Source: a bacterium
GTDB taxonomy: Bacteria > UBA6262
Assembly (NCBI GenBank): GCA_028716025.1
Contig: JAQUQP010000044.1
Coordinates: forward strand, 1-13,438
DNA: 13,438 bases
Reading direction: 5' to 3'
Shown: piece after piece, positions 6,816-13,438 of the stretch
Position numbering within the stretch: position 1 is the stretch's first letter
Layout of the letters: the number at the start of each line of letters is the position of its first letter
Position numbers and translations under genes: made by a program
Notes under the pieces: model-generated
What the model saw: the letters and a program-made list of their open reading frames with translations, nothing else
What the model was told of the DNA's origin: nothing
Database searches by the model: none

Positions 6816-6831
6816 TAACCCAATACCTAAA
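6816..6831. repeat. Short relative of the AT-rich intergenic words
   Basis: Sixteen bases (taacccaatacctaaa) match 4645-4660 at 14 positions. They lie in the 62-base spacer between the solute-binding protein stop and the M50-like gene. On its own this would be weak, but the match to the other spacer segment is close and both sit between genes. Confidence 0.35.
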
Positions 6832-6834
6832 GAC

Positions 6835-8082
6835 CTAGTACTTTAAGAGTTCTTTAATTTCCACGGCTGCCGCGTTCATTTGCTTATGTAGTAATTTAAC
6901 ATCACATTGTCCCTGGTTCTGCCCGATATCCATATAAACCTCAAACAACCGGTTGACCATTACTTCTTCGATCTTGCCCCACTGGCTTAAGACCGGATAA
7001 TACCTGACCTGTTTCAGGATGTCGTTGAAGGCCACAAAACGCGGATTGGTCAGGAAATAATGGGTATTAAAAGCTTTCTTGACCGCCGGTATGGCGCCGC
7101 AGGATTTGGCATAGTATATCTGGGCCTCTACCCCGGTCAGAAAGCGCATGAACTCCCAGGCTTCTTTAGGATACAAAGAATTTTTCATGATACCCAAGGC
7201 ACTGCCGCCGCCGAAAGAAAAACTTCCTTTCGGGCCGGTCGGAAAATTTGTAGCCAGGCAATGCTTGGCAATATCAATATTATAAAATGATTCGGTATAG
7301 GCCATACTGAAAACATCAATAACGTTGGTAACACAGATGGCATAAGATCCCTGGAAATATTCCAGAGTAAGCTGGGCGCAATCCAATCCCAGGCAATGCA
7401 ATGGTATCAATCCCTGGCTGAACAAGTTAAAGAAAAATTCCAGGCCCTTTAAAGTAGCTTCACTGTTAACCACTACTTCTTTTGTTTCTTCGTTAAAAAT
7501 ATCCCCACCGGCCGCCCAGACAAAGGGCATGACGTTATGCAGTAATTCACCGCACTTGGCTCCGCCTCCCATGCCCAAGGCCGGCACTTTTTTACCTTTT
7601 ACATCCAGGTTATTGATCTTGCCGCAGGTGCTGACAAAGCTATCCCAGGTAGATAAGTCCTTGATCGATAGTTCTTTTTTTTGCAGGATATCTTCCCGGT
7701 AATAGAGACCACGGACATCGATAAACCAGGGTAAGGCGTGGATTTCACCAGTACCCGGCTGGACACAGGTCTTGAACATGTTAGCATCAAAAGCTTCAGC
7801 GCCGCCTACTTCTTTTAAATTGTTGTTAAGCCCTAAAAGATAACCTTGCTGGCCGAGATAGCCAACCCAGGTAGAACCTATCTGCACCACATCCGGCGCC
7901 CGGTTACTGCCTTTGGTGCTTAATAATTCTTCCCAGACCGTATTCCAATGTTTCAATTCAAGATTGATCTTAACCTGCGGATGGTCTTTCTCGAACAAGT
8001 CTACAAAAAGAGTGATCACATCGTTCATGTAGCTGTTGTTACTGGAGATGAACCAAACATTCAAAATGATGCGCTCGTTCAT
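6835..8082 (-). CDS. Family 1 extracellular solute-binding-like protein lacking a signal peptide
   Basis: This 415-residue protein has the fold signs of ABC-transporter sugar-binding proteins (SBP family 1). The first strand is ILNVWFISSNNSYMNDV, then PDVVQIGSTWVGYLGQQGYL, ALPWFIDVRGLYYREDIL, the AAGGDIF hinge region, FGGGSALGIMKNSLYPKEAWEFMRFLTG and a helical C-terminus. Such proteins are normally exported or lipid-anchored. Here the mature domain begins at about residue 5, and there is no hydrophobic leader or lipobox cysteine. The start is well fixed: GGAGGTATC precedes ATG 8082, and the upstream gene stops only 11 bases before. It also has nine cysteines, many for a periplasmic protein. 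No permease or ATPase gene is in the window. It may be a cytosolic ligand sensor or an SBP that lost its leader. The fold is firm; ligand and role are unknown. Confidence 0.85.
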   Translation of the reverse strand: MNERIILNVWFISSNNSYMNDVITLFVDLFEKDHPQVKINLELKHWNTVWEELLSTKGSNRAPDVVQIGSTWVGYLGQQGYLLGLNNNLKEVGGAEAFDANMFKTCVQPGTGEIHALPWFIDVRGLYYREDILQKKELSIKDLSTWDSFVSTCGKINNLDVKGKKVPALGMGGGAKCGELLHNVMPFVWAAGGDIFNEETKEVVVNSEATLKGLEFFFNLFSQGLIPLHCLGLDCAQLTLEYFQGSYAICVTNVIDVFSMAYTESFYNIDIAKHCLATNFPTGPKGSFSFGGGSALGIMKNSLYPKEAWEFMRFLTGVEAQIYYAKSCGAIPAVKKAFNTHYFLTNPRFVAFNDILKQVRYYPVLSQWGKIEEVMVNRLFEVYMDIGQNQGQCDVKLLHKQMNAAAVEIKELLKY

Positions 8083-8093
8083 GATACCTCCGG

Positions 8094-8744
8094 TTAATTT
8101 TTAAAAGTCAGCAGTATCCCCCACAGGATCAAAAACAATCCGCAGGCCTGGCCCAGTATTTTACGTCCTCTATCCAGGTTTTGCCTATACCTGGCTAACA
8201 AGCTGGAAGAAAATCCTCCCAACAGCAGTACAATAATAATGTTGCCCAGGCCAAAACAGCCGGCATACATCAGCCCCTGCCAAGGGGATGTCGATTTAAC
8301 GGCAATATAAGTTAATATACCGATCAGCGGTAAGCAAGGAGCAAAACCCAGCAATATACCTAAAATAAACATACTTTTATGGTTCTTGTCAATAAAATAT
8401 TTAATAAATCGGTCGCAGTACCGAACAGAAATCCCCCGACCGATCATAATGAGCGCCCCTAAAATAATAATAAATCCCGCGGCGCAGGCTTTGATAACGA
8501 CAGGTATAAGAGCGGCCGGTCCAAATTTATCCAGCCAGCGGATCGACCAGCCAGCCAGGAAACCCAGGACCAGATAAGCGGCTAACCTGCCGGTGACAAA
8601 TAAGATCGTGGCGGTTATCCCCTGTGTTCTATCTTTGGCTGTCACCGTTAAGAGCGGCAATAAAACAGGCGCGCAGGAAAGCAAGCAGGGCCCGGCACCG
8701 GCGGTAAAACCAGTGATAAATAATTTCAAGCATTCTATCCACAT
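8094..8744 (-). CDS. CcdA/DsbD-like transmembrane thiol-disulfide protein
   Basis: A 216-residue, six-span membrane protein of the cytochrome c biogenesis/DsbD transmembrane family (the DsbD_2 and TauE-like annotation group). The first span holds AGPCLLSCAPVLLP (C20, C24), followed by FVTGRLAAYLVLGFLAG. A second, half-repeat motif is LLGFAPCLPLIGILTYIA with C137. In this family one cysteine from each half forms a disulfide that carries electrons from cytosolic thioredoxin across the membrane. I chose ATG 8744 (MWIECLKLF) because it follows the MEMO gene stop by 16 bases with AGGA upstream, whereas the frame further upstream would overlap that gene and give a charged, unlikely N-terminus. It lies directly behind the AmmeMemoRadiSam genes and ahead of the solute-binding protein gene. 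Its natural role may be to supply reducing power to exported partners. Family firm, substrate inferred. Confidence 0.82.
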   Translation of the reverse strand: MWIECLKLFITGFTAGAGPCLLSCAPVLLPLLTVTAKDRTQGITATILFVTGRLAAYLVLGFLAGWSIRWLDKFGPAALIPVVIKACAAGFIIILGALIMIGRGISVRYCDRFIKYFIDKNHKSMFILGILLGFAPCLPLIGILTYIAVKSTSPWQGLMYAGCFGLGNIIIVLLLGGFSSSLLARYRQNLDRGRKILGQACGLFLILWGILLTFKN

Positions 8745-8760
8745 CGTCTGGCAGATCCTA

Positions 8761-10236
8761 TTAATTTTCTTTAAAAACTTGCGCGCTAAAGATATACAAC
8801 TCGGTGTCTTTATTTTTCCAGGCATCTTCCGGCAATCCCGCCTTCTGGGAACAAAGTTCATTCAGGAACTCTTCCTTGCTCCAGCCTGTTTCTACGGCTA
8901 CCTGAGGCAGGAATACCCCGCCGCAACCACCTTTCCTGACAATGACACCATGAGTGCCTAAAATTATTTCGGCCGGATCCTTAACCCGTTCCGGCACGGT
9001 TAAAACAGATATTTCTATCTCCAGCTGGGATAATTCTTCCTTGGTGACCGGCGGGAACCGGGGGTCACCGGTAGCAGCTTCGATAGCCATTTTACTTACC
9101 GCCTGGTATAGTGGTTCAATAGGCATGATATACCCGATGCAGCCGCGCAGTTGATGCTTTTTATTCAGAGTGACAAATACCCCTCTTTTTTCTTTAAGCG
9201 AGGGGTCGGTTATTTTAAAATCAGGTACCGTGCCGGAAGCAATATAGGATTCAATGGTCTTTCTGGCGATCTTCAAGAGTTCTTGCTGCTGGCTTTTATT
9301 GATCATCGTTTTCTCCTTGTTAGCCGCTTTTTTGTCTGTATAGATCACCGCTGCCCCGTATCCGACAACGCGATCCAGGTCACCGGTCACATCCCCGCTG
9401 GTAGCGTATTTTAATATCTTTACTTTAGCCGGCCCTTTTAACCGGGCTACTTCCAGGGCCGTAAGGACCGCGCCCCGGCCGCAAAGTCCGCAGGATCCGG
9501 CAGCCAGCCCGGCGTTTAATCCCGCAAGATCCTGCTTTTCCAACAACGCCAGGGCCAGCATATCCAGGGTCCTGGCTTTTTCCCGCGCATAATAATGGCT
9601 CATATCGGTAGAAGCTATTATCAAATACTTTTTCCGCGGGTCGCAATGTTTAACGATCGCCTGGGCCAACAAGTCGCAATTAGCGAGCGTCGGATCACTC
9701 AGCAGGATCGGCACGATCTTAAAATTACGTAATGTTTTTTGCAAAAAAGGCAATTGTGCTTCTAAAGAATGCTCTTTTTGATGAGCTTGGTCAGCGCAGG
9801 TGAAAAGTTTATTTTCCGCGGCAATAGCTTTAGCCAAGGCTGAATCAATGGCTACTTTTCCCAGCGGCGTTTCCCAGGCGCCGGCAGTATAGATACTGGC
9901 CACATTCAGGAACTCATGATGGCTGGGCCCGATCAAGATAACTGTATCATAAGTATTATTGGCCAATAATTTATAGCCATAGGCGGCAATAAGTCCGCTA
10001 TAGACATAACCGGCATGCGGTACGATCAAGACTATTATATCTCCCTTGATCGCCTGGGCAGGCACCTGATCAAAATAATATTCGATAAGAGAATTCAGCT
10101 CAGCAGGATCAGCCGGGTAAAAAGCACCGGCTACGGCCGGCGGGCGGGAAGGCTCATTACTTTTCCCTGCACAGCCAGCGGCTATACTGCAAATAATTAT
10201 GAATGCCAGGAAAATTGACACGCTGCCTTGCTTCAT
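8761..10236 (-). CDS. AmmeMemoRadiSam system protein B-A fusion (MEMO-like plus AMMECR1), predicted lipoprotein
   Basis: A 491-residue fusion. Residues 1-22 form a signal sequence with a lipobox-like end, SIAAGC (Cys22). The MEMO domain (about 31-300) starts PPAVAGAFYPADPAEL and shows VPHAGYVYSG (H74), LIGPSHH (H106, H107), WETPLGKV, EHSLEAQLPFL (H156), ASTDMSHY (D211, H214) and GLCGRGAV (C252). Human MEMO1 is reported to bind iron through two His and one Cys; the equivalents are probably H74, H106 and C252. MEMO resembles class III extradiol dioxygenases. The AMMECR1 domain (about 313-491) keeps the hallmark LRGCIG and GDPRFPPVT. I prefer ATG 10236 over the upstream in-frame start 14 codons earlier: it overlaps the radical SAM stop as ATGA and has AGGTGG five bases before. 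No biochemical function is known for the bacterial system. Domain calls are firm; export is predicted. Confidence 0.92.
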   Translation of the reverse strand: MKQGSVSIFLAFIIICSIAAGCAGKSNEPSRPPAVAGAFYPADPAELNSLIEYYFDQVPAQAIKGDIIVLIVPHAGYVYSGLIAAYGYKLLANNTYDTVILIGPSHHEFLNVASIYTAGAWETPLGKVAIDSALAKAIAAENKLFTCADQAHQKEHSLEAQLPFLQKTLRNFKIVPILLSDPTLANCDLLAQAIVKHCDPRKKYLIIASTDMSHYYAREKARTLDMLALALLEKQDLAGLNAGLAAGSCGLCGRGAVLTALEVARLKGPAKVKILKYATSGDVTGDLDRVVGYGAAVIYTDKKAANKEKTMINKSQQQELLKIARKTIESYIASGTVPDFKITDPSLKEKRGVFVTLNKKHQLRGCIGYIMPIEPLYQAVSKMAIEAATGDPRFPPVTKEELSQLEIEISVLTVPERVKDPAEIILGTHGVIVRKGGCGGVFLPQVAVETGWSKEEFLNELCSQKAGLPEDAWKNKDTELYIFSAQVFKEN

Positions 10237-11354
10237 AAGTTCCACCTGCCGGCAATAAATTCCCCGCAATAAGCGCACGCGCCATTGGCGATATGCATCT
10301 CGAGAATATTATATCCTACCCGCTTGATAACCGCTTTATGGCATTTTGGGCAATAGGTATTCTCTCCTGGATGCCCTACTACATTACCGATATAAACGTA
10401 ATGCAGGCCTTCTTTCAAAGCAATATCCCGGGCCATTTCTAAAGTTTTTATTGGTGTCGGTGATACATTTTTCAGCTGATAGGTAGGATAAAAGCGGGAA
10501 AAATGGATAGGCACATCAGGTCCCAGATTAGCGATGATCCATTGGCACATTTTACGGATATCTTCCGGCCGGTCATTTTCCTGGGGTATGACCAGGTTAG
10601 TGATCTCCAGCCAGACTTTTTTTTGTTTAAGAATGACCAGCGAATCCAGGACCGGCTGGAGACGGGCGCCGCACATTTTCAGATAGTATTCGTCGCTAAA
10701 TCCCTTCAGGTCAATATTAGCCGCGTCCAGGTATTTACACAGTTCTTTTAACGGCTCAGGATTGATATAACCATTGGAGTGATAAACATTCTTTATACCC
10801 CTCTTCCTGGCCAATTTACAGATAGCCAGCATATATTCATAGAAATTAGTGGGTTCAGAATAAGTATAAGCTATCACTTTGCATTTTTCTTTGATCGCCT
10901 GGTTGACCATATCCTTTGGTGATAATGAATAATTATCCGTTTCCAAGGGAGAGACTTGCGATATTTCCCAATTTTGGCAGAATTTGCAGCGCAGGTTACA
11001 ACCGGCGCTGGCCAGGCTGAAAGCGGCCGCAGCCGGATAATAATTGAAGAAAGGTTTTTTTTCTATCGGATCGATATGTATTGAACAGGGAGCGCCATAG
11101 CCTAGAGCATATAAAGTGCCGTCGATGTTTTTACGGGCGCGGCAGAAACCAAGTTCTCCGCTGCCGATCAGGCATTGCCAGGGGCAAAGCCGGCACTGTA
11201 CCTTTTTCCCGGATAATTGGTCATAATACCGGGCGGCTTGGTAGTTTAAAGGCTGGCTGGAATATGCCTGCCAGGCTGAAAAACAGGCACTCAAAGCAAA
11301 CAGGATAAATAGTAGAGCGCGACGTTTTTCTTTCGCCTGATTCGTTGTTTTCAT
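10233..11354 (-). CDS. AmmeMemoRadiSam system radical SAM enzyme with N-terminal signal/lipobox sequence
   Basis: A 373-residue radical SAM enzyme of the AmmeMemoRadiSam type. The N-terminal Cys cluster CRLCPWQCLIGSGELGFCRAR (C54, C57, C61, C71) precedes GxPCSIHIDPIEKKPFFNYYP and the cluster motif CNLRCKFCQN (C119, C123, C126). YTYSEPTNFYEY, HSNGYI and a C-terminal CPKC...CAYC zinc-ribbon-like end (C335, C338, C360, C363) follow. Residues 1-24 look like a lipoprotein signal: basic MKTTNQAKEKRR, a hydrophobic stretch ALLFILF, then the good lipobox LSAC (Cys24). The ATG at 11354 has AGGA eight bases upstream, and no later start fits, so the leader is real. Radical SAM chemistry needs SAM and low-potential electrons, both cytosolic, so an outward-facing domain would be odd. 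The partner gene overlaps it by four bases. Family is certain; location is inferred. Confidence 0.93.
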   Translation of the reverse strand: MKTTNQAKEKRRALLFILFALSACFSAWQAYSSQPLNYQAARYYDQLSGKKVQCRLCPWQCLIGSGELGFCRARKNIDGTLYALGYGAPCSIHIDPIEKKPFFNYYPAAAAFSLASAGCNLRCKFCQNWEISQVSPLETDNYSLSPKDMVNQAIKEKCKVIAYTYSEPTNFYEYMLAICKLARKRGIKNVYHSNGYINPEPLKELCKYLDAANIDLKGFSDEYYLKMCGARLQPVLDSLVILKQKKVWLEITNLVIPQENDRPEDIRKMCQWIIANLGPDVPIHFSRFYPTYQLKNVSPTPIKTLEMARDIALKEGLHYVYIGNVVGHPGENTYCPKCHKAVIKRVGYNILEMHIANGACAYCGEFIAGRWNL

Positions 11355-11372
11355 TATTCCATTCCTGCGGGA

Positions 11373-12425
11373 CTAGAGTTTTTCCAGGGAGTATCTTCTT
11401 TCACCCAGCCCGAGTAGTGCGGCGTGATTTAATTGATCGGCCCAATTAATAGGCGGCCATACTTCTTTGAAGAGATCACGTCCGGCTGCCTGGTTGACCA
11501 GGTCAGCGCTGGCCTGGTCTATGCTGACCGGATCCAGGGAAGCGACAATACCGATGTCGGCCAGGAGCGGTTTATCCTTGGGCTGGGATGGATAGCAATC
11601 ACAGTAGGCGGTAATATGATTGAGGAAATTCACATAAAGGCATTTATTTATTTTGTTAGCTACTGCCCCGGCGGCATATTCGGCAATTTTTTCCTGGACC
11701 GTGGTGTAGGTCTCGTTCCAGGTGATCTGCACGGCATGAAAAGCACAGGATAATATACAATCACCGCAACCGATGCATTTTATAGGATCTATGGCCGCCT
11801 TGTTATTTACCAATTTAATAGCCTGGGTCGGGCACCATTTAAAGCAACCGCGGCAAGCGGTGCATTTTTGCGGATCAATAACGGGCAAAACGCTATTATG
11901 CATTTCGTATTTCCCGGCTTTAGCCCCGCAGCCCATGCCCAGGTTTTTCAACGCTCCGCCAAAGCCGCTAAGTTCATGCCCTTTAAAATGCGACAGGCAA
12001 ATCAGGCTATCGGCGTAATATATATCCTGGGCGATCTTCACGCTGGAAAAGTGTTTGCCTTTTACCGCTACGCTCTGGTAACTGTTGCCGCGCAGGCCGT
12101 CAGCGATGATCACCGGCACCCCGCAATCTTCAATAGTAAATCCATGTTCAGCGGCTACCAGGCTGTGGTTGACCGCGTCAGACCTTTTCCCCTTATAGAT
12201 CGTCGAGGCATCGGTCAAGAAAGGAATTGCCTGCTGTTTTTTAACTAGTTCGACAACCGGTTTAACCCAGGCCGGCCGGATATAACCGATATTGCCTTGC
12301 TCGCCAAAATGCAGTTTAATGGCCGTGAAATTATCCTTATGGATCACTTCCCGCAGACCGCTTTTCAGCACTAGTTCCGGCAACCGCCCAACATCCTTAA
12401 AATCTAATAAAAATACTTTAGACAT
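11373..12425 (-). CDS. DUF362 domain protein with two 4Fe-4S ferredoxin clusters
   Basis: A 350-residue DUF362-type protein. The DUF362 part (about 1-180 and resuming after the ferredoxin insert) shows AIKLHFGEQGNIGYIRP, LTDASTIYKGKR, SHFKGHELSGFGGALKNLGMGC. Inserted at 185-230 is a dicluster ferredoxin: CTACRGCFKWCP (C188, C191, C194, C198) and CIGCGDCILSC (C217, C220, C223, C227), arranged for two 4Fe-4S centres. It has no signal peptide, so it is cytosolic. Function of DUF362 is not established; members sit near varied redox enzymes. The start ATG at 12425 has AGGA just upstream and lies 13 bases after the GGDEF/HD-GYP gene. The radical SAM gene follows 18 bases later, so an electron-donor role for that enzyme is possible but only inferred from position. 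Confidence 0.88.
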   Translation of the reverse strand: MSKVFLLDFKDVGRLPELVLKSGLREVIHKDNFTAIKLHFGEQGNIGYIRPAWVKPVVELVKKQQAIPFLTDASTIYKGKRSDAVNHSLVAAEHGFTIEDCGVPVIIADGLRGNSYQSVAVKGKHFSSVKIAQDIYYADSLICLSHFKGHELSGFGGALKNLGMGCGAKAGKYEMHNSVLPVIDPQKCTACRGCFKWCPTQAIKLVNNKAAIDPIKCIGCGDCILSCAFHAVQITWNETYTTVQEKIAEYAAGAVANKINKCLYVNFLNHITAYCDCYPSQPKDKPLLADIGIVASLDPVSIDQASADLVNQAAGRDLFKEVWPPINWADQLNHAALLGLGERRYSLEKL

Positions 12426-12438
12426 AGATCCTGTTCTG

Positions 12439-13438
12439 TTATTTACTGTTATGTTTGCCTAATAAATCAATAAAAACTGACACGATCTGGGGATCAAAGT
12501 GCGATCCGGCTTCTTTCCTGATTATCTGGATAGCTTCTTTTTTCTTAAAAGCTTTGCGGTACGGCCGGTTGGAAGTAAGCGCCTGGTAAACGTCCGCCAG
12601 GGCGATGATCCGGGCGCCGACCGGTATTTCATCCCCTTTTAGACCGGAGGGATACCCTTTTCCATCCCACCGTTCATGGTGATGCACTATATAAGGCAGG
12701 AGTCCGTGCAGTAACTGGATCGGCCTGATAATATCCGCGCCGATCAACGGATGTTTCTTTATCTCATTGAATTCCTTACCGGTAAGCTTACTTGGCTTCA
12801 GGAGTATTTTCTCGCTGATACCGATCTTACCCAGGTCATGGAGGATCGATGCCTGTTTGATCAATAAGATGTCTTCTTTCGGCAGCTTCAAGGCTTTGGC
12901 GATGTCAGTGGCAAAATTCACAGTTTGTTCCACATGTTCCCCGGTGTAGTGATCCTTTAATTCGATGGTCCGGGCAAAAGCGAAAATAGCTTCAATTAAG
13001 CTTTGATTGGCCCGTTTATTCAAACGATCCATTTTTTCTTTTAAATATTTCAGCGTTGGGCCCTTCTTATTCATCGTCTCTTTTTTTAAGTGGCTGGTAT
13101 CCAGGGATGAATAGACGCGATTACCGCCAAATTCTTTGGCTTTAAGCAATATATGGTCGGCTTTTTCCAGGAAATCAGCCGCTTTGGTCATTTTTTGTTC
13201 AGGATACGAAACCACGGCGATGCTAAGCTTTAATTTGACTTTTTGCTTTTTATTGCCGAAAGCAGTGTCATTGACCTTGTCCAACAGCCGCTGGCCCAGA
13301 TCGATCGCCGATACCCGGTCCAAGCCGGACGCGATGATAATGAACTCTTCGCCGCCAAAACGGATGACCGGATTGTAATGGCGGATCCCGTGTTTTAGTA
13401 AAACAGCTAATTGCTTTAGAACGATATCTCCAAAACTA
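12439..13438 (-). CDS. GGDEF plus HD-GYP c-di-GMP signalling protein, N-terminus outside window
   Basis: The visible 332 residues run from the window edge. The first part is a GGDEF domain: FGDIVLKQLA, then RFGGEEF (visible residues 26-32) with the active GG[DE]EF signature, and EKADHILLKAKEFGGNRV near its end. The inhibitory I-site position reads RHYN instead of RxxD, so product inhibition may be weakened. A charged, helical linker leads to the HD-GYP domain with GEH (His168), HDLGKIGI (HD at 200-201) and HHHERWDGKGYP (252-263), all metal-binding residues present, so hydrolysis of c-di-GMP is likely. Synthesis and breakdown activities may thus be joined in one protein. A shorter version starting at the TTG at 13323 would cut through the GGDEF domain and is not real. 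Any input domain lies upstream of the window. DUF362 follows 13 bases after the stop. Confidence 0.93.
   Translation of the reverse strand, partial: SFGDIVLKQLAVLLKHGIRHYNPVIRFGGEEFIIIASGLDRVSAIDLGQRLLDKVNDTAFGNKKQKVKLKLSIAVVSYPEQKMTKAADFLEKADHILLKAKEFGGNRVYSSLDTSHLKKETMNKKGPTLKYLKEKMDRLNKRANQSLIEAIFAFARTIELKDHYTGEHVEQTVNFATDIAKALKLPKEDILLIKQASILHDLGKIGISEKILLKPSKLTGKEFNEIKKHPLIGADIIRPIQLLHGLLPYIVHHHERWDGKGYPSGLKGDEIPVGARIIALADVYQALTSNRPYRKAFKKKEAIQIIRKEAGSHFDPQIVSVFIDLLGKHNSK

Noticed and set aside
8745..8861. Longer N-terminus for the CcdA-like protein (39 extra residues)
   Set aside because: The extension is basic, overlaps the end of the AMMECR1 domain, and the family starts directly with the cysteine-containing span; ATG 8744 fits better.
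10237..10278. Longer N-terminus for the MEMO-AMMECR1 fusion (14 extra residues)
   Set aside because: It would put arginines and a cysteine ahead of the signal sequence, while ATG 10236 has an ATGA overlap and a clear ribosome-binding site.
13321..13323. TTG as the start of the GGDEF/HD-GYP gene
   Set aside because: The frame stays open to the window edge and contains the GGEEF motif upstream of this codon, so the gene is partial.

Overview
The window is a tightly packed run of 14 protein-coding genes, all on the minus strand, so transcription runs from high to low coordinates. Only three short spacers exceed 60 bases. Base composition looks moderate, with AT-rich spacers. An oxygen-independent (class III) ribonucleotide reductase, several Fe-S and radical SAM proteins and a GGDEF/HD-GYP protein suggest an anaerobic, probably uncultured bacterium. 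Lipoprotein-type signal sequences fit an ordinary bacterial envelope. A candidate phylum such as Omnitrophota or Margulisbacteria is my guess. No rRNA or other marker gene in the window fixes the taxonomy.

Layout in transcription order: (1) 13438-12439, a GGDEF plus HD-GYP c-di-GMP protein cut by the window edge. (2) 12425-11373, a DUF362 protein with two 4Fe-4S clusters. (3) 11354-10233, the radical SAM enzyme of the AmmeMemoRadiSam system. (4) 10236-8761, a fusion of the MEMO-like (protein B) and AMMECR1 (protein A) parts of that system. (5) 8744-8094, a CcdA/DsbD-like membrane thiol-redox protein. (6) 8082-6835, a family 1 solute-binding protein with no signal peptide. (7) 6772-6053, an HExxH membrane protein of M50B type. 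(8) 6065-5574, RecX. (9) A promoter with an NrdR box, then nrdR, a small CxxC redoxin, nrdG, nrdD and dut (5457-936). (10) 766-1, a guaB3-type IMP dehydrogenase relative cut by the window edge.

Two coherent systems are visible. The right half holds a complete AmmeMemoRadiSam set, whose function is still unknown. Both the radical SAM enzyme and the MEMO-AMMECR1 fusion begin with lipoprotein-like signal sequences, and a membrane thiol transporter follows directly. This suggests that this version works at or outside the cytoplasmic membrane, which is unexpected for a radical SAM protein and is the most interesting observation here.

The left half is a self-regulated nucleotide operon. NrdR would sense (d)ATP and bind a box lying exactly between the -35 and -10 elements of its own promoter. 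NrdG would activate NrdD, and the redoxin is the likely electron donor. Dut removes dUTP and makes dUMP, and GuaB3 acts in purine interconversion. AT-rich intergenic segments with shared degenerate words occur in three spacers.
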